From Salegentibacter tibetensis (lineage in GTDB: Bacteria; Bacteroidota; Bacteroidia; Flavobacteriales; Flavobacteriaceae): a stretch of 64,000 bases of DNA. Numbering within the stretch: the stretch's first letter is position 1; each line of letters begins with the position of its first letter. The DNA lies in NCBI RefSeq assembly GCF_020164485.1, contig NZ_JAIQZA010000024.1, positions 1 to 64,000 on the forward strand. The letters run 5' to 3'. Made by a program: the position numbers and the translations under genes. The notes below the pieces were generated by a model. That model was not told the DNA's origin. It made no database searches and saw nothing but the letters and a program-made list of their open reading frames with translations. This document shows positions 32,592 to 42,209 of this stretch, piece by piece.

Positions 32592-33283
32592 TAGTTACGG
32601 GTAAAGGGAACAAACCGGACCGGAAGGAGATTGCGGGTTTTCCGTTTTCCGTCTTTTTGCTTTTCTACCAGCATAAGTTGTTGAGTGGTAAAAGGGGCAC
32701 CCACGGGAATAACCATTTTTCCACCTTCTTTTAATTGTTTTATAAGCGGCGGAGGGATAAATTCTGAAGCTGCGGTAACAATTATTGCATCAAAAGGAGC
32801 GTGCTCCTCCCATCCAAAATAGCCATCACCTTCTTTTGCGTGAATATTGGGGTATCCCATTTCCTCCAATCGACTTTTGGCGGTTTTGGCCAATTCTTCA
32901 ACGATCTCAATGGTATAAACCTCATCCACAATTTCAGCAAGCACCGCCGCCTGATATCCAGATCCGGTTCCGATTTCCAATACTTTCATTCCAGCAGTGG
33001 GCTTGATAACTTCTGTCATATACCCAACCATATAGGGCTGGGAGATAGTTTGCCCAAAACCTATGGGCAACGGGCGGTCCTCATACGCATATTGCACCTG
33101 TGCTGGCGGTACCAACCGGTGGCGCTCAACACTGCGCATGGCGTTCAGGGTGGGTTCATGGGAAATTCCCCTCGCTTCCAATTGAGCGGTCACCATCTGT
33201 TGACGATCTCTGTGATATTTATCCTGATCAGCCGGAGCTATCAAAAAAAGCAATAAAGCTGAAATTAAAAGTGTTAACTTCAT
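32591..33283 (-). CDS. pcm: Exported protein-L-isoaspartate O-methyltransferase
   Basis: A 230-residue PCMT. A signal peptide (residues 1-17) is followed by the full domain: QMVTAQLEARGI, GQTISQPYMVGYMTE, SAM motif VLEIGTGSGYQAAVLAEI and PVRFVPFTR. The family repairs isoaspartate residues with SAM. Export would place it away from its SAM supply, which is odd. It is coupled to the downstream membrane SAM-domain protein. A second, cytosolic Pcm is at 49625-50269. Confidence 0.9.
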   Translation of the reverse strand: MKLTLLISALLLFLIAPADQDKYHRDRQQMVTAQLEARGISHEPTLNAMRSVERHRLVPPAQVQYAYEDRPLPIGFGQTISQPYMVGYMTEVIKPTAGMKVLEIGTGSGYQAAVLAEIVDEVYTIEIVEELAKTAKSRLEEMGYPNIHAKEGDGYFGWEEHAPFDAIIVTAASEFIPPPLIKQLKEGGKMVIPVGAPFTTQQLMLVEKQKDGKRKTRNLLPVRFVPFTRN

Positions 33284-33629
33284 GGTCCTGTACTTTGTTC
33301 ATATTCAATTAAATATAAGAAAAAAGAGTGGGGTATTTGGGGTAGGGGTATTGAAAATACCAGCGATTCTTCAATCTGACCGATGACGGGAAAACAATTT
33401 TTTTCGGTTTTAGGGCTTTTCATTTTTTATATTATCAAACTAAATCATTTAAAAAATAAAATGGGCCGATTGTTTGGCAGGTGATCTATCTGAGCCATCC
33501 AACCTAATCATTTTTTAATGCATTTGCAGTCCAATGACATTAGTCATTCTTTTTACCAGAAGAAGAATCTAATTTTATAAAGCCCCAGATCTACAAAGTG
33601 CGCTATCTGCCCACTTAATTTTAATTTTT
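33284..33629. other. Intergenic stretch, nothing recognised
   Basis: About 345 bp between divergent genes; AT-rich, presumably holding both promoters. I see no clear TTG/TAnnTTTG pair and no small gene. Confidence 0.4.
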
Positions 33630-34421
33630 TTGAAAAATGATTTAATCGACTATTCTAAGGATTTTAACATGCAAAAGAGAGCGGAAAAAATTGCGGAGGT
33701 CAATAATCATTTCGGTAAGGATTGGTTTTTTAGAGGAAAGGAATATGTAGGCGAATTCGTCTACGGCGGAATTGATGGTGCTATAACAACTTTTGCGATA
33801 GTCGCCGGTGCAGAAGGTGCAAATTTGGGAATTACAGTAGTGGTTATCCTGGGATTAACCAATTTAATTGCAGATGGATTTTCCATGTCTGTCGGAAATT
33901 TTTTTTCCGTTAAATCTGAGCGGGATAATTTTGAAAAACATAAACAAATTGAATATTGGGAGATTGATAACCTTAGAGATCAGGAGATAGATGAAATTAG
34001 GGAAATTTATAAGGATAAGGGTTTTTCGGGTAAACTCCTGGAAGATGTGGTAAAGGTAATAACAAGTGATAAAAAAGTCTGGGTAGACACGATGATGAAA
34101 GAAGAACTGGAAATGGTAAAGGGTTCGAAAACACCCTATAAAACTGCGGCTGTGACTTTTTTTAGTTTTATTATAGTAGGATCTGTGCCATTGTTATCTT
34201 ATTTTTTTACCGGAGTAGATTTCTTAAAATTGGAATCCAGCCTATTTCTAAATTCCTGTATTTTAACCGCCATAGCTTTATCAATTGTAGGCGGATTTAA
34301 AAGTTATGCTACCCAAAAGAATATTTTAAAAGGTATACTGGAAACTGTTTTTCTTGGAGGAAGTGCGGCAATTATTGCCTTTTATGCGGGTACACTACTC
34401 GAAAGCCTTTTTGTTAGCTAG
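33630..34421 (+). CDS. VIT1/CCC1 family metal transporter
   Basis: A 263-residue membrane protein of the vacuolar iron transporter / CCC1 family. The signature GGIDGAITTFAIVAGAEGAN and LGLTNLIADGFSMSVGNFFS in the first two helices are followed by a charged cytosolic segment (about 85-160, with EELEMVKGSK) that carries metal-binding Glu in this family, and three C-terminal helices. It probably moves Fe2+ or Mn2+. Start at 33630 or at ATG 33669 (MQKRAEK). Confidence 0.88.
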   Translation: MKNDLIDYSKDFNMQKRAEKIAEVNNHFGKDWFFRGKEYVGEFVYGGIDGAITTFAIVAGAEGANLGITVVVILGLTNLIADGFSMSVGNFFSVKSERDNFEKHKQIEYWEIDNLRDQEIDEIREIYKDKGFSGKLLEDVVKVITSDKKVWVDTMMKEELEMVKGSKTPYKTAAVTFFSFIIVGSVPLLSYFFTGVDFLKLESSLFLNSCILTAIALSIVGGFKSYATQKNILKGILETVFLGGSAAIIAFYAGTLLESLFVS

Positions 34422-34430
34422 GTGTTTTTC

Positions 34431-34553
34431 ATCCCTCATTGAGAGTTTAATTCCCCGAGGCCTGCCCGAATCATTCAGGCCGGCTTGCCTCGAAATTATA
34501 AAATAGTATTCCAATTCATACCTCGTGGACTTGCTCCGAGGTTCTTGATTAAA
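34431..34553. repeat. Dispersed 123-bp repeat, copy 2
   Basis: Nearly identical to 28440-28562 (TCCCTCATTGAGAGTTTAAT ... CTTGATTAAAA). It abuts and appears to have cut off the 5' end of the next gene remnant. Confidence 0.8.
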
Positions 34554-34555
34554 AA

Positions 34556-35007
34556 AGAGCTTTTTCTCAGGCACAGGAAACCCAGTTTCCTATTCAGCCT
34601 AAAGCCTGGAGTATTGGTGGCAGTGGTTCTTTACCATAAGTGAGGATAGAGAATACGAAACATCATCTAATAGAAAAGATTTAGGTTTTATTCTTAGGCC
34701 AAGTGTTGCATTAGCTATAGGTGAAAACCTAATGCCTGGAATGGGTCTTAGTTATTTCTATAATAAAAACAGTTTTTTTTGGCCCGATTTAGGCAAAGTG
34801 GAATTGAAGGCAGAGGGCATAGGGATCTCTCCATCTATCAGGAAATATTTTGATTTAAATAATCAGTTTGGTTTTCACCTTACCGTCGAACTGGGTTATC
34901 AACGTAGCTGGCTTACCAATTATACAGATGCCGGGGAAGATTTCATCAGTAAGGCATACAGTGCATCAATACGCCTCGGTATAACTTATCTATTACCAGT
35001 CAGATAG
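34556..35007 (+). pseudogene. Outer-membrane beta-barrel protein, truncated and frameshifted
   Basis: Reading starts inside a lost signal peptide (AFSQAQETQFPIQPKAWSIG), stops at 34639, and after a shift continues SEDREYETSSNRKDLGFILR, then GMGLSYFYNKNSFFWPDLGK to a barrel-like terminus (LGITYLLPVR). The 5' end is missing where the dispersed repeat ends. A small barrel protein that no longer works. Confidence 0.7.
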
Positions 35008-35450
35008 CATTAGAATCTCACAAACCGGGGGGTATCTTTTTTTCCCACTTCTCCAGGAGGGAAGAGAATAACGAATCTGTTTACAAGAGTAACAGGCTTA
35101 GGGCTTCTCTTGAACTAACCGATATTACTTTGGAATCATTTTCTTCTTTTAAACTCATAAAACATTCGTTCAAAAATCGAGAATTAAGGGTTTTCCCCAG
35201 TACCAAAACTGCTTTTATAGTCTTAAATTAAAGTTGAACTTTTTTGGGGAAAGAACAAGTTGAAATATGGTAAAAAACTACTTTTAAAGATTTTAAAGAG
35301 ACCTGGATTGCCTAAAAAACCGAATTCTAATTTTCGGGCGTATGGGTAATTAAAAAAATCAGCTTCGTCTTGAGGTTTTAATTTAGACTACCACATCTTA
35401 TAGCCATTTCCTTAGTTAAGGTTCTATGTTTAACCTTTAATCTTTGTGCT
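35008..35450. other. Intergenic stretch, nothing recognised
   Basis: About 440 bp without a credible ORF; may contain remnants of the decayed gene cluster to its left. Confidence 0.4.
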
Positions 35451-35600
35451 ATGAACCCTTTCTTTATTTTTATCGAAAATTACAAAACAGCTACTTCGGG
35501 ATTTCATTTCCTTGCTAAACTATTTATTCTGCTCATTCTGGCGTGGATTTTTATCGCGGCAATTTTCGCAGTACTGGGGACGCTAAACCTGTTGTTTTAA
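35451..35600 (+). CDS. Small single-span membrane protein
   Basis: A 49-residue frame (MNPFFIFIENYKTATSGFHF, then LFILLILAWIFIAAIFAVLG) with one clear membrane helix at about 24-45. ATG follows a purine-poor, AT-rich leader. Composition supports a true small gene; function unknown. Confidence 0.5.
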   Translation: MNPFFIFIENYKTATSGFHFLAKLFILLILAWIFIAAIFAVLGTLNLLF

Positions 35601-35645
35601 GATTTGGCCTATATAATTATTACTATGTGGTTTTAACCACAAGGA

Positions 35646-36737
35646 TTAATTATGCGTGGGCATAACAAAGCTAAATACAGTTTCTTTATCTGTAGAGGTT
35701 ACATTAATATTGCCTTCGTGGGCTAAAGCAATTTGTGAAGCGATGTAAAGTCCGAGGCCTAAACCTTTCTGAGGTTCATCTCCTTCCAACCTGTAAAAAG
35801 GTTCAAACAATTTTTCTCTTACCTGCTTGGGAATTTTAATTCCTTTGTTGGTGATTTCCAGCCTAAATTCTCCATTTATACAAGCAGCCCGGAGTTCTAT
35901 AGGCTTACCAGGAGAACCATGAGTTACCGCATTTCCTAAAAGATTAGCACATAATTGGGCAATTCTATCGGGATCACAGTTTACGGGATTTTTTATTTCA
36001 ATATTAGATTTGATTTCCTGATCGGGAGTGGTAGTCTTTACTTCATTAATTACCTGTTCCAGTGTATTCTCCAATTTTTTGAAATCCTTTGTTTTCCTCA
36101 GTTTAATACCTTCTCCTAAACGGCCTCGCGCGAAATCCAGGAGATTATCTATTAAACCTTCCATTCTAATGCTGGTCGATTTTATAAGGGCAGCATTGCG
36201 TTTCACAATATCTTCTTTGCTGAACTTCATTAGAATCTCTGCACTCATTCGCGTAGTAGCGATAGGGTTTTTAAGATCGTGACCTAAAATGCCTATAAAT
36301 TGCTCTCGTAATTCGGCTATGTGTTTTTCTTCAGTAAGCTTTGCTTCGGCCTTATCTTTTTCTTCAATAACCTCCAGGTGAAAACCTAGTAATTCTGCAT
36401 AGAGTTGAAACATCCCCCTAATTTCTTCAGTATCTATTTTAGCTGCTTTCTTATCGATAGCACAAATAGTTCCGAAGAAACTGCCGTCTTTTTTATATAA
36501 GGGGACAGAAATATAACTCAAAAATCCATACATCTCAGGTATTGGATGCTTCGCATAAGTTGTATTGGTGGCTACATTATCAATAAAAACCGGCTGGTCC
36601 TGCTGACGTACCTGGCTACATATAGTAGTTTCTACCGGGAGTTCATCACCGGGTTTTATTCCAAAAGAAATTTGATCTTTGCTGGCACAGGCAATCCATT
36701 TATCTTCAGTAACACGTGCAATAGCAGCAAAACCCAT
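35646..36737 (-). CDS. GAF-domain sensor histidine kinase (start unclear)
   Basis: At least 363 residues: GAF domain (about 1-120, with GFAAIARVTEDKWIACASKD), HisKA (IGILGHDLKNPIATTRM, His153) and HATPase_c (LLGNAVTHG, GLGLGLYIASQIALAHEG). The family usually begins some 15-20 residues earlier, and that segment (IPIVSKLLNIICQNTGMGF) is present in frame upstream of ATG 36737, but with no ATG, GTG or TTG before it. So either an ATT start or a lost start codon is likely. Cytosolic; no adjacent regulator. Confidence 0.85.
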   Translation of the reverse strand: MGFAAIARVTEDKWIACASKDQISFGIKPGDELPVETTICSQVRQQDQPVFIDNVATNTTYAKHPIPEMYGFLSYISVPLYKKDGSFFGTICAIDKKAAKIDTEEIRGMFQLYAELLGFHLEVIEEKDKAEAKLTEEKHIAELREQFIGILGHDLKNPIATTRMSAEILMKFSKEDIVKRNAALIKSTSIRMEGLIDNLLDFARGRLGEGIKLRKTKDFKKLENTLEQVINEVKTTTPDQEIKSNIEIKNPVNCDPDRIAQLCANLLGNAVTHGSPGKPIELRAACINGEFRLEITNKGIKIPKQVREKLFEPFYRLEGDEPQKGLGLGLYIASQIALAHEGNINVTSTDKETVFSFVMPTHN

Positions 36738-37074
36738 CCCGGTGTTTTGACAAATTATATTTAATAATTTAGAAACGATTGGGATTTTATTAATGTTCGC
36801 AATGTCTACTGTGTAATTCTTATGTGGAGTTGGATTCTTAATAGGTATAGGTTTTTGAATGTAAAAAGTCTATAAAATTAGTGAATTTTACTGAATTTAG
36901 ACAGCTTGTATAGAAAAAGAAATACGTTATACATCAACTTTCTAACTACTCATTATCAAAAAAATGCGGTTTAAATCATAAGTGAGAATTTCACCTACAT
37001 TGCTCATTAATTTTAGGGTATAATTAAATGCAAGCTTGTACCTAAACCATCTATAAATCCTAAAATTAATTGTT
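36738..37074. other. Coding extension of the kinase plus intergenic DNA
   Basis: 36738 to about 36870 continues the kinase frame on the - strand without stop and without a standard start. The rest is AT-rich and probably carries promoters for the two divergent genes. Confidence 0.5.
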
Positions 37075-37629
37075 ATGAAAACATTAGCTGTTATTTTGAT
37101 CCTTATGGGCTTGAGCATTAGTAGCCAGGCTCAGGGAATTACTGAACTGGAAGAAACCAAAATTGGATTTTCCCCAATTATTCTCACCGAAACCGATAAT
37201 CCCGATGAATATCGATACGAAGTGAACGATGGTTTCGCCAAAGATTTCACGAAAAATCCTATGGGTTTTATTGAGTCTTATTTTGATATTACTAGCTTTA
37301 TAGAACAAGTGAAAGATAAAGACTACGATACTTATCTGGTGCGCTTTTCTTCCGATAAAGGTTTTCTTGAAGCCAATTATTCCAAAGACGGAGAGTTAAA
37401 TCGAACCCGGCAACTTTTTAATGATTTCCTATTGCCATTAGCGGTAAGAAATGAATTATGGAGGCAAACCGAAGGTTGGAGTATGGTAAAGAATACGTAC
37501 AAAGCCAAGGGAAAGAGAGACCTGCTGGAAAAAGAACTATATCGAATTAAAGTTGTGAAAAATGGTAAGTCTAAGATCATAAAAATTGATCCTAAGAAAA
37601 TCGGGGAAGAACGTGTTGCGGGAATGTAA
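37075..37629 (+). CDS. Secreted hypothetical protein
   Basis: A 184-residue protein with a signal peptide (residues 1-19, SISSQAQG). The mature part is acidic at first (EYRYEVNDGFAKDFTKNP, FIESYFDITSFIEQ) and basic at the end (KGKRDLLEKELYRIKVVKNG). Members of this sort are common in Flavobacteriia without assigned function. A LytTR regulator and LytS-like kinase follow 260 bp downstream. Confidence 0.7.
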   Translation: MKTLAVILILMGLSISSQAQGITELEETKIGFSPIILTETDNPDEYRYEVNDGFAKDFTKNPMGFIESYFDITSFIEQVKDKDYDTYLVRFSSDKGFLEANYSKDGELNRTRQLFNDFLLPLAVRNELWRQTEGWSMVKNTYKAKGKRDLLEKELYRIKVVKNGKSKIIKIDPKKIGEERVAGM

Positions 37630-37889
37630 TTTCTTTAAATCTAAAAAAGAATGTCTGTAAGGTATAAGCTTCGATTCCAATGAAGCTCCCTAAAAACTTT
37701 ACAGGCATTTTCTTATGCCCTTTACTTCTATTAAAGGATCATTTACTTCAAAAAGTAAATGACTTACTGCATAATTAAGGGGGTTCATCCATCTCAGATC
37801 GCTTGTTTTCAATTGTTTGTGTGTGAAAAGTATATTCAACAAGAAAAAATAGTTCTAAATTAGATGGGTGAATCTCAAATGTAACAATT

Positions 37890-38654
37890 ATGAAAGCACT
37901 TGTGGTAGACGACGAAGAACTTGCTCGAAGAAGAGTGCTTAACTTATTGGCTGAAGTGAATGAAATTGAAGTCCTGGGAGAGTGTTCTAATGGGAAATCT
38001 GCAATTTCGCAAATCAATAAGCTCAAACCTGAGCTTGTTTTCCTTGATATTAGTATGAAAGATATGAATGGTTTTGAAGTTTTACAGAAACTTAATGTAA
38101 ACCCAAAACCGGTGGTTGTTTTCGTGACGGCCTACGATAATTATGCGATTAAAGCTTTTGATGTAGATGCTTTTGATTTTTTGCTAAAACCATTCAGGGA
38201 CGAGCGTTTTTTTAAAACTATAAAAAAGGTGCTAAACATTTCGCATCGGGAAGCTCAGGATAATTTTGAGAAACGTCTGCAAACTTTATTTGAAGTTTAT
38301 AGTAAAGACCAGGAAACTTCAAATATCTCTTTAAAGCTACCGGTTAGACAGGGAAATAAAACTGTTTTACTAAAACCTGAAGATATTTATTACATCTGCG
38401 CTTCGGGATATTATGCTGAAATTTTTACTGAAAATAAGAAATACGTGCTGCGGGAATCATTAAACAATCTGGATGATTTTTTTAAAAATCACGCATTTTT
38501 CAGAATTCATCGTTCGGCTATCATCAATCTAAATCATATCAAAGAAATTGTTCATTCAAACTATTCTGAAGTAGACGTTAGGATGAAGGATAATAAATTA
38601 TTGCACATCAGTAAATCCAATAAAAAAGAATTGTTTGATAAACTCGGAATTTAA
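37890..38654 (+). CDS. LytTR-family response regulator
   Basis: A 254-residue regulator. The receiver domain (about 1-120) has the acidic pocket VVDDEE, phospho-acceptor Asp53 (FLDISMKDMNG), Thr (FVTAYD) and Lys (FLLKPF). The C-terminal LytTR DNA-binding domain (about 150-254) has EDIYYICASGYYAEIFT and FFRIHRSAIINLNHI. It precedes a LytS-like kinase by only 10 bp, so they form a two-component pair. Confidence 0.92.
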   Translation: MKALVVDDEELARRRVLNLLAEVNEIEVLGECSNGKSAISQINKLKPELVFLDISMKDMNGFEVLQKLNVNPKPVVVFVTAYDNYAIKAFDVDAFDFLLKPFRDERFFKTIKKVLNISHREAQDNFEKRLQTLFEVYSKDQETSNISLKLPVRQGNKTVLLKPEDIYYICASGYYAEIFTENKKYVLRESLNNLDDFFKNHAFFRIHRSAIINLNHIKEIVHSNYSEVDVRMKDNKLLHISKSNKKELFDKLGI

Positions 38655-38664
38655 AACCCAAGCG

Positions 38665-39771
38665 ATGAGCCTTTCAGCCTTAAAGAATAAATATATAGAT
38701 GTAAAGCTTATTTTGCTTTTAGCAGCTTTTTATACTCTTTTCAATCTAGTATATATTGGCAAACTGGCATATATGCGTGTCTTTGTTTATAAGGAAATAA
38801 TGGAATCCTGGCACGACATTATTTTTCACAATTTGCTTATAGACTGGATTATCGTAGTAACTTATATGACTCTAATTGCTATTAGTACAAAGCGTTTACT
38901 GAATAAAAATTATTCCTGGACCAGGATTTTTTTACTGCATACTTTGTTGTCAATCTTAATAGGTTTTGTAATTCGGTTTTTTTTCGATTTACACGGAATC
39001 CTGCTGGGCCGAATGAATTTTGCCGATTATAGTGTAAAAGCCAGCATAGACCGAATGATTTTCGTGATAGACCTTAATTTCCTCATCTATTTTGCGATGA
39101 TTTTTATCATCTATACGTATTATTACCTGAAACAGGTTAAAGAAGCTGAAAAGCAAAAAACGCAGCTGGAATCTCAACTTACCAACACCCGTATGAAAAT
39201 GTTATCATCTCAACTTCAGCCCCATTTTTTGTTTAATACGCTTAATTCAATTTCGGTTTTGGTAGAATTGGATGCTAAAAAAGCCCAGGATACTATTGCC
39301 GATCTTAGCGATTTACTTCGGGAGATTTTATATAGTGGCGAAAATTATAAGGTGAGTTTAAGAAAGGAACTACGAATGCTGGATTATTATCTAAATATTC
39401 TCACACTGAGGTTTTCAGATCATTTAAAGGTTGAAAAAAATATAGATGAAAGTCTATTAGATCATGTAGTACCATCTCTCATTTTACAGCCCATTATTGA
39501 GAATTCGGTAAAGCACGGTTATTCCTACCATAACATACATCTCAAAATCGAAATTAATATTTTCAAAGAGAAAAATTATTTAGTGCTAAGTGTTTATAAT
39601 AATGGAAAATCACTCACCGAAAAACAGGAAGCTTTATTAAATAAAGGTGTTGGAATTTCTAATATTCGCGATCGTTTATTTACTTTTTATGGTGAAAAAG
39701 CCCAATTTAAAATTCGTAATATAGAGGCTGGAGTGGAAACTCTTATAAAGATTCCCTTTTCCAAAACCTGA
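38665..39771 (+). CDS. LytS-like membrane histidine kinase
   Basis: A 368-residue kinase starting at ATG 38665; an in-frame TTG at 38635 would overlap the regulator. Four membrane helices (about residues 10-155) are followed by the His_kinase (PF06580) box LSSQLQPHFLFNTLNSIS and a HATPase_c with NSVKHGY and GVGISNIRDRL. It partners with the LytTR regulator. Its stop abuts the stop of the convergent oxidoreductase gene. Confidence 0.92.
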   Translation: MSLSALKNKYIDVKLILLLAAFYTLFNLVYIGKLAYMRVFVYKEIMESWHDIIFHNLLIDWIIVVTYMTLIAISTKRLLNKNYSWTRIFLLHTLLSILIGFVIRFFFDLHGILLGRMNFADYSVKASIDRMIFVIDLNFLIYFAMIFIIYTYYYLKQVKEAEKQKTQLESQLTNTRMKMLSSQLQPHFLFNTLNSISVLVELDAKKAQDTIADLSDLLREILYSGENYKVSLRKELRMLDYYLNILTLRFSDHLKVEKNIDESLLDHVVPSLILQPIIENSVKHGYSYHNIHLKIEINIFKEKNYLVLSVYNNGKSLTEKQEALLNKGVGISNIRDRLFTFYGEKAQFKIRNIEAGVETLIKIPFSKT

Positions 39772-40851
39772 TTATAGACTTAAGCGTTCCCCGTTTTTAC
39801 CGGCAGATTCATAGATCTTTTCAAGTATTACAATGTCTTTTAAACCGTCTTCTCCGGGAACCATCACTTTTTTATCCTTAATAATCGCCAGGGCATCATC
39901 ATCCATTTGCACGGCCTGCTGATTTTTCCCAAATGGAGGTAAAATAGTACCATCACTGGCTTTTCCTTTTACTCCGGAATAGGATTGAAATGGCCTTAAA
40001 TAATACCATCCATCTTCACAATCTATTTCAAGGTTATTCATACTTTCCCCAAAACTGGTTCTGCAATCGGCAGTAATTCCATTTGGAAATTCAAGATTAA
40101 AAATAGTGGTTTCATCAACTTCGGTAAATATTTCAGGTCGGTTGGTAGTATGGGTAGCACTTACAGAAATTGGTTCTAAACCGGTGGTATATCTCGCAGC
40201 ATTTAAAGGATATACGCCCATGTCATACATAGCTCCGCCACCCATTTCTTTGTTCAATTTCCAGGGATTCATTGGGTCGCCGTAATACCCTGATTCAGCT
40301 TTTAGACTTTTCATCTTACCAAAAGGTTTGGTTTCTGCCCATTTCATTATGGTTTGGGTATTTTCTTCGTGTTGCATCCGGTAACCAATAGAAAGCTTTA
40401 CCCCGTTTTTATTGCAGGCCTCAATCATCTGCCGGCATTCCTCGGCAGTTTTAGCCATTGGTTTTTCGCACCAAACGTGTTTCCCTGTGTTTGCTGCTTT
40501 AATCGCATATTCGGCGTGTAAACCGGTAGGTAAAACAATATAGATCACATCTATCTCATCGTTGTTGGCAATGTCATCCATATTATCATAATTATAGACA
40601 TTTTGATCTTTTATGCCGTATTTCTTTTGCCAAACAGGGATTTTTTCAGGGCTTCCTGTTACAATGCCTCTCAGCTCACAATAATCGGTTTCCTGCAGTG
40701 CAGGAGCTAATTGGCCGGTGCTGTAATTACCCAATCCTACCAGGGCTACCCCCAGTTTCTCTTTATTCGGAAGCAAAAAATTGGGGATTGGTAATGTACT
40801 GGCGGCAATAAATAATCCTGATTTTTTAATGAATGTCCTGCGATCTTGCAT
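39772..40851 (-). CDS. Tat-exported Gfo/Idh/MocA family oxidoreductase
   Basis: About 359 residues from ATG 40851; a longer form starts at 40887, but a Tat signal DRRTFIKKSGLFIAAST begins just after the inner Met, which makes the inner start likely. A Rossmann domain (GVALVGLGNYSTGQLAPALQ) with the conserved EKP (WCEKPMAKT) and a C-terminal MocA domain follow, as in glucose-fructose oxidoreductase-like enzymes. It probably acts on a sugar in the periplasm with bound NADP. Confidence 0.88.
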   Translation of the reverse strand: MQDRRTFIKKSGLFIAASTLPIPNFLLPNKEKLGVALVGLGNYSTGQLAPALQETDYCELRGIVTGSPEKIPVWQKKYGIKDQNVYNYDNMDDIANNDEIDVIYIVLPTGLHAEYAIKAANTGKHVWCEKPMAKTAEECRQMIEACNKNGVKLSIGYRMQHEENTQTIMKWAETKPFGKMKSLKAESGYYGDPMNPWKLNKEMGGGAMYDMGVYPLNAARYTTGLEPISVSATHTTNRPEIFTEVDETTIFNLEFPNGITADCRTSFGESMNNLEIDCEDGWYYLRPFQSYSGVKGKASDGTILPPFGKNQQAVQMDDDALAIIKDKKVMVPGEDGLKDIVILEKIYESAGKNGERLSL

Positions 40852-41335
40852 ATTTATGTTTTTTGGCTGAACCCAAAAGTTACTCAAGCTTTCTTAAAAT
40901 CAGCCTTCAAATTTCATTTTTAACTATTTTTTAAAAGCTGATACCTACTGCTTAGGCTGAATTTTATTAACTTAAAAATAAATCAAAACAACAGCTCCTA
41001 TACATTTTTACTATTTTTTTGAATTTAGATCCATTAAGGAATTAGGAACTTATTTCCGATTTAAAGGAATTATTACTGAAGTTTTGATTTAGTGGCCTAT
41101 CGAAAATTTATTGCGAAATTTGAAGTGAAGTCACCGGAAATTTTTTGGCTGTCTGAACTTAACGTATTTTTCTTTTCAGTTAAATTAAAGTAGCGAGTTC
41201 CTAAAATTTAGGTGTCGAACAATAATTTAAATAAAGTTTCGTAAGCCTAGATTATTTTGGTTCGTTTTTTCATCAATGGAAAAAATGAACAACAAGAATA
41301 ATTAAAATATAATTAGAAATAAAACCAAAATTATT
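40852..41335. other. Intergenic stretch, nothing recognised
   Basis: About 450-480 bp between divergent genes, AT-rich; no small gene or RNA structure seen. It should hold the promoters of both neighbours. Confidence 0.4.
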
Positions 41336-41911
41336 ATGAAAAAAATACTCTTTTTAACCGGAGATTTTGCTGAAGATTACGAAACTATGGTTCCTTACCA
41401 AATGCTGGTAATGTTGGGCTACACCGTACATACTGTTTGCCCCGATAAGAAAAAAGGCGATAAAATTAAAACCGCCATTCACGATTTTGAAGGAGACCAG
41501 ACTTACACCGAAAAACCCGGACACTTATTTGAGCTCAATTATTCATTTGACGATGTAAATGTAGAAGACTATGCAGGTTTTGTAATGGCCGGCGGCCGTG
41601 CCCCGGAATATCTTAGGTTGAATAAAAAAGTAATTGAAATTACTAAACATTTCTTTGAAAAGGATAAGCCGGTAGCTTCTATTTGCCATGCTATTCAAAT
41701 TCTTACGGTTGCAAAGGTTTTGGAAGGAAGAACGCTTACTGCTTACCCAACCATAGGCCCGGAAATAGAACTGGTAGGAGGGACGTACAAAGAGGTAAAT
41801 CCAACTGAAGCGGTTGTAGATGGTAATTTGGTGACTTCACCAGCCTGGCCAGGTCATTCAGCTTTTATCAGGGAGTTTGTAAAGCTTCTGGGAGCAAAAA
41901 TTGAAATTTAA
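41336..41911 (+). CDS. DJ-1/PfpI family protein
   Basis: A 191-residue class-I glutamine amidotransferase-like protein of the DJ-1/PfpI superfamily: [16 protein letters not shown] with the conserved Glu, [11 protein letters not shown], and the nucleophile elbow [10 protein letters not shown] with Cys. The family includes glyoxalase III-like and deglycase-like enzymes; the exact reaction is not settled. It stands alone. Confidence 0.88.
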   Translation: MKKILFLTGDFAEDYETMVPYQMLVMLGYTVHTVCPDKKKGDKIKTAIHDFEGDQTYTEKPGHLFELNYSFDDVNVEDYAGFVMAGGRAPEYLRLNKKVIEITKHFFEKDKPVASICHAIQILTVAKVLEGRTLTAYPTIGPEIELVGGTYKEVNPTEAVVDGNLVTSPAWPGHSAFIREFVKLLGAKIEI

Positions 41912-42209
41912 CAGAGGTTTTTAAAGGACTTTATAATTTTTAGTTACTCCCCCCTTATTTTAAAGGAGATGGCCGTAGGCTGGAGGGGTTTCTGTTGGAA
42001 TTTTCTACTATTTTTTTCGGGTTCAACCACCCTTTTCTTCAGCAAAGCTGAATTCATTGAGGCATTCTGAAAAGTTTTAAAAGTTGTCATCCTGAACTTG
42101 TTTCAGGGTCTAATAAGTTGATAATTGATTCATGTTAGAAGCTGAAACAAGTTCAGCCTGACGATTTAGACTTTTCAGATAACTTCAGTTTATTCTAACT
42201 TATAACCCA
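41912..42209. repeat. Intergenic palindromic repeat region
   Basis: Contains CATCCTGAACTTGTTTCAGG and CTGAAACAAGTTCAGCCTGA as inverted arms near 42088-42160. Related arms occur at 47389-47490 and 51025-51095, so this is a dispersed palindromic element. Confidence 0.6.

Noticed and set aside
38635-38664. LytS-like kinase starting at TTG 38635
   Set aside because: ATG 38665 gives normal 10-bp spacing to the regulator, and the extra residues look like frame-shifted regulator sequence.
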